The translations under genes and the position numbers were made by a program. A stretch of DNA of 64,000 nucleotides from Rhodohalobacter barkolensis (GTDB taxonomy: Bacteria; Bacteroidota; Rhodothermia; Balneolales; Balneolaceae), in NCBI RefSeq assembly GCF_002834295.1, contig NZ_PISP01000002.1, forward strand, positions 1 through 64,000. The letters are read 5' to 3'. The notes beneath the pieces are model-generated. The model did not search any database. It was not told the DNA's origin and saw nothing but the letters and a program-made list of their open reading frames with translations. Below are positions 42,902-50,924 of the stretch, one piece after another. The stretch's first letter is position 1. The number at the start of each line of letters is the position of its first letter.

Positions 42902-43234
42902 CTACCCTTTTATTTCTGTGATTAATTGAATTTCCTGCAGCACGCCGTTTACTTTCAGGCACTCCTCAAAACTTCCTTCAAAAACGGTGGCTTTACCTTC
43001 ATTATGAACCTGAAGAGTATACTTTTCGGCCTGATGAACGGTGCACCCCAAAGCCTTGATGAGCTGATTGATCACTTCATCAAATGTGTGAATATCATCA
43101 TCATAAAGAATGACTCGCCATGGAGTATCTACAGACTCTTCCTCTTCAGTTTTTTCGAGCACGTCCGCACCGGGTGTCTCAGCCGGTTTTTCACCGGAGT
43201 TGAGAATAGTTCGTATGTGCGAAGGCTGGGTCAT
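42902..43234 (-). CDS. clpS: ClpS adaptor protein
   Basis: 110 aa. A variable N-terminal tail (about 1-35) is followed by the ClpS core: WRVILYDDDIHTFDEVINQL (the DD/H-containing binding pocket), GCTVHQAEKYTLQVHNEGKATVFEGSFEEC. ClpS delivers N-degron substrates to ClpAP/ClpCP. It follows purS by 7 bases. Its last codons are the attachment site of the integrated element; the stop codon differs (TAG now, TAA in the displaced copy at 21126-21128). Confidence 0.95.
   Translation of the reverse strand: MTQPSHIRTILNSGEKPAETPGADVLEKTEEEESVDTPWRVILYDDDIHTFDEVINQLIKALGCTVHQAEKYTLQVHNEGKATVFEGSFEECLKVNGVLQEIQLITEIKG
42906..42929. repeat. Right attachment site inside the 3' end of clpS
   Basis: 24 bases identical to 21128-21151. 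It encodes the last eight residues of ClpS (QLITEIKG) on the minus strand. The element therefore carries the replacement 3' end and ClpS stays intact. Confidence 0.9.
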
Positions 43235-43241
43235 GTGAGGT

Positions 43242-43490
43242 TTAATTATTTTCGATCTGGATGGTATAATCTTCCATTACCTCATTAGCCAGTAACTGGG
43301 TACACGCGGTGTCGGCAATTTTCCGTGCCTCATCTTCTGTTTCGGCTTCAATGTCCAATTCAATCAGCTTGCCGATTCGAACTTCTTTCACGTCATTAAG
43401 TCCCAGGTTTTGCAGAGCGTGGTGTGTAGCTTTTCCTTTTGGATCAAGGATAGACTTGCGAAGGGTGACATTAACTTTTGCTTTGTACAT
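43242..43490 (-). CDS. purS: FGAM synthase subunit PurS
   Basis: 82 aa: YKAKVNVTLRKSILDPKGKA, then HHALQNLGLNDVKEVRIGKLIELDIEAE, the standard PurS motifs. PurS bridges PurQ and PurL in formylglycinamide ribonucleotide amidotransferase. It sits between miaA (35 bases upstream) and clpS (7 bases downstream). Its partner purQ is now 21.8 kb away because of the insertion. Confidence 0.95.
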   Translation of the reverse strand: MYKAKVNVTLRKSILDPKGKATHHALQNLGLNDVKEVRIGKLIELDIEAETEDEARKIADTACTQLLANEVMEDYTIQIENN

Positions 43491-43525
43491 AGGTGGTTTT
43501 TGGCGGTTTTTGGAAAAAGTATAAG

Positions 43526-44458
43526 TTAACCTTTCTGCGACTCAGCTGCTACCCGTTGTTGTATATACTCAACGCACTCCTTTTCGCTTTTTGTATGCCT
43601 GTCAATAACATCTGCAAACGTCCATTTTCGGATCCAGGTGATCTGTCTTTTGGCGTATCTTCGGGTAGCTGTTTTAATATCTTCAACCATCTGTTCGTGC
43701 GATATCTCACCGTTCAAAAACTGAATGGCCTGTTTGTATCCCACCGTTTGAAGGGCTTGAAGATCGGGGCTGTAACCTGCATTCAAAATGGATTGGGTCT
43801 CTTCTACGATGCCCTGCTCAATCATCTGATCTGTTCGCTTTTCAATTCGTTGATGAAGGACTTTTCTTGGGTGATGAAGAGCAAAAAAAGCATAGCGATC
43901 CGGCAGAGTCAGTTCTTCATTTGAATGAAAGCTGCTGAACGGTTTTCCGGTCTGCATCCAAACGTCCAGGGCGCGAATAATTCTCTGTCGGTTCATCCCA
44001 TCCATTTTTTTGATGTACTCGGGATCAACTTCACTCAGTTTTTGGTAGAGAGCTTCGAGTCCCTCATTTTCTGCTTGTTGATTAAGCCGGGCAATGTTCT
44101 CATCGTTTGAGGATGGAAGATCATCAAGCGGCTGGATTAGTGACTTTAAGTGCAGGGAGCTTCCGCCGCAAAAGATCACAGTTTTACCGCGTTTCTCAAT
44201 ATCGTCGGCCATTTTGAGCGCACGCATTCGGAAGTCTGCTACGGAATCCGGCTCATTTAAATCAAGTATGGATACATTGTGGTGAGGTACCAGATTCAGC
44301 TGATTTGAAGTGGGTTTTGCGGTACCGATATCAATTTTTTTGTAGCACTGACGGGAATCGACAGAGATGATTTCTCCATCAATTTTGAGAGCAAGTGCAA
44401 CGGCCAGTGAACTTTTACCGGAAGCTGTTGGACCGGCAATAATAATTCGTTTTTTCAT
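43526..44458 (-). CDS. miaA: tRNA dimethylallyltransferase
   Basis: 310 aa. P-loop GPTASGKSSLAVALA, the DSRQCYKKIDIGTAKPT motif (Asp general base), FCGGSSLHLKSLIQPLD and GMNRQRIIRALDVW are MiaA hallmarks, with ATRRYAKRQITWIRKW near the end. It adds the isopentenyl group to A37 of tRNAs reading UNN codons. It is the first gene of the miaA-purS-clpS run. Confidence 0.96.
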   Translation of the reverse strand: MKKRIIIAGPTASGKSSLAVALALKIDGEIISVDSRQCYKKIDIGTAKPTSNQLNLVPHHNVSILDLNEPDSVADFRMRALKMADDIEKRGKTVIFCGGSSLHLKSLIQPLDDLPSSNDENIARLNQQAENEGLEALYQKLSEVDPEYIKKMDGMNRQRIIRALDVWMQTGKPFSSFHSNEELTLPDRYAFFALHHPRKVLHQRIEKRTDQMIEQGIVEETQSILNAGYSPDLQALQTVGYKQAIQFLNGEISHEQMVEDIKTATRRYAKRQITWIRKWTFADVIDRHTKSEKECVEYIQQRVAAESQKG

Positions 44459-44665
44459 AATGCCTTAAGATACCGGATATCAAGGAACTCTACAGATAGA
44501 AATCATCTAGCAGAGGTCATCTAAATAAATGAAATTGTCTGCTAAAGGCGTTACTTTACAGTTGCAGGACGAGGCAGGATTTATTAGTATAGATCTTTTG
44601 AACTGACCTGCATTTATTGCAAAAAAGAGACTTATCAGTCATTTAAAATAGATTGACATCAGATT

Positions 44666-45781
44666 ATGAAATTTAATGTATCCAGCAGTGATTTAAATCA
44701 GGGACTTGCAGCTGTATTTGGTGCTGTTCCAAGCAAAGCAACTCTCCCAATTTTAGAAACCGTTCTGTTTGAATCTGAAGAGGGGCGGTTAAAACTGACG
44801 GCAACCGATCTGGAAATTTCCATCATTGAATATATTGATGCAGAAATCGAGGAAGAAGGAGCTGTTGCCATTCCTGCAAAACGTCTGCTCGAGACGCTGC
44901 GTCAGCTGCCTGATATTTCTGTCTTTTTTGACGTGGACCCTTCCCACAATGTTAAGTTCAAGACAGATAAGGGGAATTACAAGCTGATGGGTGAGGAAGC
45001 CGATGAGTTTCCCGAGATACCGAATATGAATGAGGGAATGACGCTCACAACTGAAACGGAATTGGTTCAGGACGCTATCGGAAAAACCATGTTTGCCGTT
45101 TCAACAGACGACTTGCGTCCGGCTATGATGGGTGTCTATTTTGACATCAGTGAAACAGAAAGCAAATTTGTAGCTACCGACGGTCACCGATTGGTCCGGT
45201 TTGTGAACAGGAATTTGAAATCAGAAAAACCGGTCTCCTTTATCGTCCCGGATAAGGCGTTAAACCTTATTTCGAAAGCTTTGGATGGTGCAGATTGCGA
45301 CTTAACGGTATCTGATGATCACGCTCAATTTAAGAGTGGAAATACAATTATTATCACACGTCTCATCAACGAGCAGTATCCAAACTATGAGTCCGTTATT
45401 CCGCGCGATAACGACAAAGAACTTACCGTAGACAAAAACCAGATGCTCTCTACCGTTAAACGGGTGTCTGTATTTTCGAGCTCAACCACGAGGCAGATTC
45501 GATTACAGCTCAGTCCGGATAAACTGACAATCCGTGCCGAGGATATCGATATGAGCAGTGAGGCTAAAGAAACCATTGCCTGTGATTACAGTTTTGATGA
45601 CATGGAGATTGGTTTCAACGCAAAATATTTGGCTGATGTGCTGTCTAATGTGGATGGTGAAGAAGCTAAGTTTGAGTTCTCAACACCAAACCGTGCGGGT
45701 ATTGTAAAACCTGTTGAGGAGAGTGAAGGTGAAGAGATGCTGATGCTCGTTATGCCTGTGATGCTAAACAATTATGCATAG
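44666..45781 (+). CDS. dnaN: DNA polymerase III beta subunit (sliding clamp)
   Basis: 371 aa, standard length, three clamp domains. MKFNVSSSDLNQGLAAVFGAVPSKATLPIL opens it; FVATDGHRLVRFV is the typical domain-2 motif; LMLVMPVMLNNYA is the C terminus that binds polymerase and loader peptides. The clamp makes replication processive. It is not next to dnaA here. The upstream 207-base gap (44459-44665) holds the divergent promoters with miaA. Confidence 0.97.
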   Translation: MKFNVSSSDLNQGLAAVFGAVPSKATLPILETVLFESEEGRLKLTATDLEISIIEYIDAEIEEEGAVAIPAKRLLETLRQLPDISVFFDVDPSHNVKFKTDKGNYKLMGEEADEFPEIPNMNEGMTLTTETELVQDAIGKTMFAVSTDDLRPAMMGVYFDISETESKFVATDGHRLVRFVNRNLKSEKPVSFIVPDKALNLISKALDGADCDLTVSDDHAQFKSGNTIIITRLINEQYPNYESVIPRDNDKELTVDKNQMLSTVKRVSVFSSSTTRQIRLQLSPDKLTIRAEDIDMSSEAKETIACDYSFDDMEIGFNAKYLADVLSNVDGEEAKFEFSTPNRAGIVKPVEESEGEEMLMLVMPVMLNNYA

Positions 45782-45787
45782 GCAAAT

Positions 45788-46576
45788 ATGTCGAACATTG
45801 TTACACTTACAACAGACTTTGGCCTGCAGGATCACTACGTAAGTGTAATGAAAGCGGTGATGCTGGGGATCAATCCCGATCTTCGCTTTGTTGATATCTC
45901 CCACCAAATTCCACCTCAGGATATCATGGCGGGAGCATGGGTGGTTCGAAATGCCTCTCTGGAGTTTCCCCCTAAAACAGTTCATCTTGTAGTAGTTGAT
46001 CCAGGAGTGGGCACCGAGCGCGATGCCGTTGCGGTAAAGATTAAAGATCAGTTGTATGTTGGTCCTGATAACGGAATTTTTTCTCTGATTGGCGATGAAT
46101 TTGAATACGAAGCTTATCGCTTAACAAACCAGACTTTCTGGAAAAAGGAACCCTCAAACACCTTTCACGGCAGGGATATTTTTGCACCGGTAGCGGCTCA
46201 CCTTGCAAGTGGTGCAAACCTCAGTGAACTTGGAGATCCGGTTGAGGAACTGGTTACCTACCGCTGGGCAGTTCCGATTTCAGATAAGGATGGCATCCAG
46301 GGTTGGGTGATGCATATCGACAGGTATGGTAATCTGATTACCAATATTTCGTCTTCACTGATTGACGAAGCGATTGGATCATCCAAGTTTCGGATTTATA
46401 CCGGAAATACTATTCTGGACGAGATCGTACCAACGTTTAATTCTGTAGCCGATGGCGAGCCTGCCGCATATATTGGCAGCTCTGATACTCTTGAAATTGC
46501 GATCAATAAAGGCAATGCTCAGCAGATGCTCGGTGTGCAGAAAGGAGCTCAGGTATCTATAATCATACAGAAGTAG
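45788..46576 (+). CDS. SAM hydroxide adenosyltransferase (SAM hydrolase, DUF62 family)
   Basis: 262 aa. VTLTTDFGLQDHYVSVMKAV (with the conserved Asp), FVDISHQIPPQDI, VDPGVGTERDAVAVK, VGPDNGIFSL and the C-terminal domain HIDRYGNLITNI match the fluorinase/chlorinase-like SAM hydroxide adenosyltransferases, which split SAM to adenosine and methionine. It starts 6 bases after dnaN, so it is probably co-transcribed. Confidence 0.9.
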   Translation: MSNIVTLTTDFGLQDHYVSVMKAVMLGINPDLRFVDISHQIPPQDIMAGAWVVRNASLEFPPKTVHLVVVDPGVGTERDAVAVKIKDQLYVGPDNGIFSLIGDEFEYEAYRLTNQTFWKKEPSNTFHGRDIFAPVAAHLASGANLSELGDPVEELVTYRWAVPISDKDGIQGWVMHIDRYGNLITNISSSLIDEAIGSSKFRIYTGNTILDEIVPTFNSVADGEPAAYIGSSDTLEIAINKGNAQQMLGVQKGAQVSIIIQK

Positions 46577-46676
46577 CAATTTTTGCTATTGGAGTTGGAT
46601 TGTAACTCTGCTGAGATCTGTTCGTAGAATTAATGTCAGGAAGTTATAGTTCATCAATGAAAAAGCTCCATTCAAT

Positions 46677-47480
46677 ATGAAATTACAGGTTCGCTCTCCA
46701 AAACACGATCGTGAAGTGATTGAGATTCCGATTAAGGCTGCTGAGTTGTCATCACTGTTTAATGGCACGATTGCCTCTCCAAAAGGTGATGAATACCCGA
46801 TAAAGAATAATATTATTGATCTACTGCCGGAAGAAAAAAGCTACTCGATGGCACAGAGCACAAATCACTGGAAACTGACGGCCTCTGTATATGAGGATTT
46901 GTGGAGAAAAAGATCACTATCACTGCTCACCGGTGATGAATTTCCAATAGAAAAAGAACAGGAACTGCTGGCGGATTGGATTAATCCAAAACCCGGAAAA
47001 TGGTATCTGGATGTTGGTTGTTCTACGGCTCTTTATGCCAGAACTCTTAAAAAGCGTGAGCCGAAAAGTCACCATGTTGCTGTAGACTTTTCAAAAGTGA
47101 TGCTTGAAGAGGCGAGATTGAAAGCAGAAGCAGAACAGATGGATCTCTTTCTGATCAGAGCTGACGGGCGGGATCTCCCATTTTTTGCCGGTACATTTGA
47201 TGGACTGAGTATGGGCGGAACGTTGAATGAATTGACTGACGAATTGAAAGTGCTGTACGAATGCCGGAGAGTTTTAAAGAGCGACGGTGTTTTTTTTATG
47301 ATGCATCTTGTTAAAGCTGCTTCCTGGTACTGGAGGTTATTTCAAGACTCGGCAGAATGGGGCGGGCTGCAGTTTTGGTCGGTAGAAGAGAGTAACGAAC
47401 TCTTCAGAAGAGCCGGTTTTAAAGTAGAAGAACAGTTTACAAAAGGAATCGTCTGCTTTTCGAAACTGAGACCGATCTGA
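46677..47480 (+). CDS. SAM-dependent methyltransferase with degenerate Trm112-like N terminus
   Basis: 267 aa. Residues 1-60 resemble the Trm112/UbiE-type leader (NGTIASPKGDEYPIKNNIIDLLPEE) but without zinc-binding Cys. The class I methyltransferase core has motif I YLDVGCSTALYART, motif II HVAVDFSKVML, motif III LPFFAGTFDGLSMGGTLNEL and a post-motif. Substrate unknown; quinone-, lipid- or small-molecule methyltransferases are the nearest style. It follows the SAM hydrolase by 100 bases on the same strand. Confidence 0.85.
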   Translation: MKLQVRSPKHDREVIEIPIKAAELSSLFNGTIASPKGDEYPIKNNIIDLLPEEKSYSMAQSTNHWKLTASVYEDLWRKRSLSLLTGDEFPIEKEQELLADWINPKPGKWYLDVGCSTALYARTLKKREPKSHHVAVDFSKVMLEEARLKAEAEQMDLFLIRADGRDLPFFAGTFDGLSMGGTLNELTDELKVLYECRRVLKSDGVFFMMHLVKAASWYWRLFQDSAEWGGLQFWSVEESNELFRRAGFKVEEQFTKGIVCFSKLRPI

Positions 47481-47512
47481 TTACAGCTTCCTGAAGGGAA
47501 GCAACATGATTA

Positions 47513-47687
47513 GCCCCGGGTGCAACCCGGGGAATTAAGGATACATAAATCTTCAACCCTGAAAAGGTTGAATTAAGAAATTTAGCATCTGAAAGATTGA
47601 ACCCTTTTCAGGGTTCTGAATTGCTTTGAATCTTTCTACCCGACTTGCAGTCGGGGCTAATCGTATTGATCCGCCGGTTGGCGGATC
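47513..47687 (+). repeat. Deletion derivative of the RAYT element: hairpins only
   Basis: Hairpins in the order B (about 47514-47534, CCCCGGG/CCCGGGG arms), C (about 47551-47568, imperfect), then C' (47599-47616), B' (47639-47655) and A' (47668-47687). This is the two ends of the element with nothing between, lacking the outer left A hairpin. It lies between the methyltransferase gene and the next element. Confidence 0.7.
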
Positions 47688-47896
47688 TGGATTGAGACAA
47701 CTCTCCAATAAAAACAACTACATTTGCTTCTGAAGCTTGGAGTAAACCTGATCTTACAAGAATCTTGTACCCTACACGATCATACATCTAATACTATAAT
47801 CAAAGATCAAATTTGCATTTATCTGTTTTCCAGGTCGACTAGTCTTTGAACTCCGAAGCGTGATGGTCCCTCCTCTATTCGAACCTTTTTTTATCA

Positions 47897-48166
47897 ATCC
47901 GCCTAAGGCGGATGAATGTAATTAGCCCCGATTGAAAAATCGGGGTCATCATACACATCCATTGAGGGAACCCCATATGGGGTTCAATTCTGGTAAGATA
48001 GGGAGGAGTTCACAACTCTTCTGAAGGAGCATGAAATAGATTTTAACGAAAAGTATTTGGTACAGTCCGAGTACTATTGAATCCCTTCAGAGTTATGTAT
48101 TCTTCTTACCCCTCCAACCCGACTTCCAGTTGGGCCTAATTGTATTGATCCGCCGATTGACGGATC
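47897..48166 (+). repeat. Deletion derivative of the RAYT element keeping the gene's last codons
   Basis: Left block A (47897-47913), B (47926-47945), C (47968-47985). Then about 48003-48068 reads EEFTTLLKEHEIDFNEKYLV, the C terminus of the RAYT protein, running on to a stop at about 48078-48080. Then the right block C' (48079-48094), B' (48118-48134), A' (48147-48166). A non-autonomous, MITE-like form of the same element. The rest of 47481-48537 holds no gene. Confidence 0.8.
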
Positions 48167-48376
48167 TTCACTGAACAACCATCAGTTTCGGGTTGCTCTA
48201 ATGTATATCGGTCTACCAGCGTACCCCAGCTAAAAGCTATTATTGAAGTCAAACCTTCACAAAGTATTCTTTTCAATTCAACAAGCCTTTTTATTCGAAT
48301 GAAATTCCAATGCAGATAGATCATTCTCCATTTATTCTCCCAAAACCACATACGAATCGGTTTTAATACAATCCCT

Positions 48377-48463
48377 ATCCGCCTTAGGCGGATGAATGTA
48401 ATTAGACCCGATTGAAAATCGGGGTGTCATGCACATCCCTTGAGAGAACCCCGAATGGGGTTC
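48377..48463 (+). repeat. Left three-hairpin block of the best-preserved RAYT element
   Basis: A at 48377-48393, B at 48407-48423, C at 48446-48463; same sequences and spacing as 378-465 in reverse. The RAYT start codon lies 75 bases downstream. Confidence 0.85.
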
Positions 48464-48537
48464 AATTCTGTAAGGAATACAGAATTTGAGTTCCATTTCA
48501 GTGTAGACTCAATTGTTTAAAATCAAAAATTACTGTT

Positions 48538-48984
48538 ATGGGAACCTATCGCCAAATCCACTATCACATCGTCTTTAGCACAAAAAACAGAGTGCCTTAT
48601 TTAGATAAACCGCACCGCGAGTTGCTCTACAAATACATTTGGGGCATTCTCAAAAAGAATAGGTGTTATCTTTACCGCATTAACGGAACTGAAAACCATA
48701 TTCATATCCTGATACACCTGCACCCTTCGGTTTCGCTGGCGAATCTGATTAAGGATATTAAACTGGCCAGCAGTGATTTTATCAAAAGGAAGAATTTGTT
48801 TCCCAAATTCAAAGGTTGGTAAAAAGGATATGGTGTATTTACTCATCACGTGCGGGATAAACCTCGACTGATCGAGTACATTAAAAATCAGGAAGATCAC
48901 CACAAAACGATGAGCTGGAAGCAGGAGTTCAAATCTCTTTTGAAGGAGCACGAAATAGATTTTAACGAGAAGTATTTGGTTTAG
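48538..48984 (+). pseudogene. REP-associated (RAYT, IS200-like Y1) transposase with internal TAA at codon 95
   Basis: MGTYRQIHYHIVFSTKNRVP opens a Y1-type transposase with the metal-binding HIHILIH (residues about 63-69). The frame stops at TAA (48820-48822) after KFKGW. Immediately after it the same frame reads on for 53 codons without damage: KGYGVFTHHVRDKPRLIEYI (containing the expected catalytic Tyr helix), KNQEDHHKTMSWKQEFKSLL, KEHEIDFNEKYLV and a TAG at 48982. The usual residue at the stop position in relatives is Gln (CAA to TAA). The copy at 1-302 shares this stop. It could be a single-mutation pseudogene or be read through. Confidence 0.85.
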
Positions 48985-48991
48985 CCTGAGT

Positions 48992-49075
48992 AGAATTGAA
49001 CCCTTTCAGGGTTCTGGTGCCTTGTTCGTTCTTCACCCACGGGTTGCGCAGACATTGTCTGCTGCGCCCGTGGCA
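48992..49075 (+). repeat. Right end of the RAYT element, altered hairpins
   Basis: C' (GAACCCT/AGGGTTC arms) lies at about 48994-49010. In place of B' there is a different, longer hairpin (CACGGGTTGCGCAGACA paired with TGTCTGCTGCGCCCGTG, about 49039-49075), followed by the familiar CAATTCGTATT linker. A' is missing. Confidence 0.65.
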
Positions 49076-49117
49076 ATTCGTATTCAAGTACTGAAGCCGA
49101 TCTGATTGCTTTGATTA

Positions 49118-49148
49118 GACCTGTCAGGTTTTGGAAACCTGACAGGTC
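49118..49148 (-). terminator. Hairpin downstream of argS
   Basis: Perfect stem GACCTGTCAGGTTT / AAACCTGACAGGTC, five bases beyond the argS stop. It could act as terminator for argS or belong to the neighbouring repeat family; there is no long T tract on the minus strand. Confidence 0.5.
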
Positions 49149-49153
49149 TTGAA

Positions 49154-50788
49154 TTACATCCGATCCGGAGCGGTAATTCCCAGAATGGAGAGTCCGTTTG
49201 CCAATACTTGAGCGGTCGCTTTTGCCAACTCGGTTCGGGCCTGCATCAGGTCTTCATCCTCTCCTAAAATTCTACAGTCGTGATAGAATGTGGTGAAACC
49301 CGAAGCCAGTTCATTCAGGTATGTAATGACCCGGTGAGGTTCACGGTGCTTCGTGGCGAGTTCAACGGCCTCAGGGAATCCCAGCATCTTTTTGATGAGA
49401 GCAACTTCTGCTTCATGCTTGAGAAGTGAAAGGTCAACATCATCAGATAAGTTTGTAGTTTCATTTACTTTTCGAAGAATGGATTGAATCCGTGCATGTG
49501 CGTACTGCAGATAGAAAACAGGATTTTTCTCACCGGCTTCTTTGGCCTGAGCCACGTCAAATTCCAGGTGTGTGTTCGGGGAGCGCATCAAAAAGAAAAA
49601 TCGGGTTACGTCCTCTCCCACTTCATCCATGAGTTCATCAAGCGTGACGAAATTTGCTTTACGCGTACTCATTTTGAAAGGTTTGCCATCTTTTACCAAT
49701 GTGACAAACTGATACACCAACACGTCAACTTTTGATTTATCATAGCCCAAAACGCTGATGCCGTTCATTACATCGGGGTACGTATCGATGTGGTCGGCAC
49801 CAAAAACATCAATACAGAGGTCAAAACCGCGGTCTAGTTTATTGGCGTGGTAGGCAATATCGGGCAGGCGATAGGTCGGCTCTCCAGTGCTTTTTATCAA
49901 TACCGTGTCTTTATCTTTTCCGAACTCCGTGGTCTTAAACCAAACGGCACCGTCTTTGTCGTAAGCCACATTCTTTTTACGGAAAGTCTGAACGGTTTCG
50001 TCGATGGAGCCATCTTCGTACAGTGTATTTTCGTTGAAGAAGGAGTCCATTACAATGTTCATCCGCTCCAGGGTTTTTCGAATTTCATCGAAAATGGCGG
50101 ATTCTGCTTCCTGCTTAAATTTAGATTCGTCGTCCTGATCTAAAAGAGCATCACCGTGCTGATCAACTAGTTTTTGTGCAATCTCCTTAATGTACTCACC
50201 CTCATAACCGCCCTCGGGCAGTTCGGCATCTTTTCCTAAAATCTGCAGGTATCGCACCTGAACACTCTGTCCCAACACACGCATTTGCCGCCCCGCGTTG
50301 TTGAAGTAATACTCGCGCTGAACGTCAGCACCTGTCCATTCAAAAAGACGGGCAACCGTATCACCTAAAACAGCATTTCGCCCGTGACCAACGGTAAGCG
50401 GCCCTGTTGGGTTGGCGCTAACAAACTCGACCAGTATTTTTTTACCGCTGTGTTGATCAGACTTCCCGTAGTTCTCTGAAGCTTTCAGAATTTCAGACAG
50501 CTCATCATAAAGATAATGGGTAGCAAATCTGAAGTTGATAAAGCCGGGCCCCGCAATTTCTGTTGAGCTGACTTTACCCGGGTCCGTTTCCATTTCTTTA
50601 ACCAGCTGTTCAGCAATTTTCCGGGGATTGTTTCGAAGTGGTTTGGCAAGCTGCATCGCCACATTGGTTGCGGCGTCACCGTGCGAAGGATCGCGTGGTG
50701 TTTCTATCACAATTTCGGGAATCTGATCTTCATTCAGCCCCATATTTAGCAGTGCATTTCGAATGGCGTCTTGCAGATATTGATCCAT
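49154..50788 (-). CDS. argS: Arginyl-tRNA synthetase
   Basis: 544 aa. The N-terminal tRNA-recognition domain is followed by the class I core with the HIGH-type motif NPTGPLTVGHGRNAVLGD, DVFGADHIDTY, and KPFKMSTRKANFVTLDEL (KMSK-type loop). The DALR anticodon-binding domain (FYLQYAHARIQSIL onward) ends LSILGITAPDRM. It charges tRNA-Arg. It is transcribed alone, towards the repeat cluster. Confidence 0.97.
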   Translation of the reverse strand: MDQYLQDAIRNALLNMGLNEDQIPEIVIETPRDPSHGDAATNVAMQLAKPLRNNPRKIAEQLVKEMETDPGKVSSTEIAGPGFINFRFATHYLYDELSEILKASENYGKSDQHSGKKILVEFVSANPTGPLTVGHGRNAVLGDTVARLFEWTGADVQREYYFNNAGRQMRVLGQSVQVRYLQILGKDAELPEGGYEGEYIKEIAQKLVDQHGDALLDQDDESKFKQEAESAIFDEIRKTLERMNIVMDSFFNENTLYEDGSIDETVQTFRKKNVAYDKDGAVWFKTTEFGKDKDTVLIKSTGEPTYRLPDIAYHANKLDRGFDLCIDVFGADHIDTYPDVMNGISVLGYDKSKVDVLVYQFVTLVKDGKPFKMSTRKANFVTLDELMDEVGEDVTRFFFLMRSPNTHLEFDVAQAKEAGEKNPVFYLQYAHARIQSILRKVNETTNLSDDVDLSLLKHEAEVALIKKMLGFPEAVELATKHREPHRVITYLNELASGFTTFYHDCRILGEDEDLMQARTELAKATAQVLANGLSILGITAPDRM

Positions 50789-50924
50789 CAGTGTATTTGT
50801 TCCTTCAACAGCCTGTGCGGCTTCATTAGTTGATCCGTTACCGAGATATTTGAAAATTATCGGTGCGATTTGTTCAGATCCAAAGATATGATTTTTTAAA
50901 GCTCATTTCTTGAAGAAACCGGAA

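Larger units (their letters stand above)
21128..42929. mobile_element. Integrated element in the 3' end of clpS
   Basis: The boundaries are a 24-bp perfect direct repeat (21128-21151 and 42906-42929). Next to the right boundary is a P4-type tyrosine integrase gene, and each end has a matching GGACAC-containing arm repeat. The interior is visibly A/T-rich compared with both flanks. It holds an integrase, an AlpA-like HTH protein, a polymerase-like replication protein, an AAA+ ATPase, a DUF2806-like protein and secreted cargo. No relaxase, conjugation, capsid or terminase genes were seen, so it resembles an integrative plasmid-like or satellite-like element rather than a prophage or ICE. Confidence 0.88.

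Noticed and set aside
21128-42929. Prophage or conjugative element
   Set aside because: No capsid, portal, terminase, tail, relaxase, coupling-protein or mating-pair genes could be recognised.
42896-42935. tRNA gene as the integration target
   Set aside because: The repeat is in the clpS coding end; no cloverleaf can be formed there.
48136-48351. 71-codon minus-strand open frame in the repeat cluster
   Set aside because: It runs through a hairpin block and linker of the RAYT elements; its inverted counterpart near 500-680 does not keep the frame open.
49847-50143. Plus-strand open frames opposite argS
   Set aside because: Antisense shadows of a strongly conserved gene with no sign of their own coding constraint.
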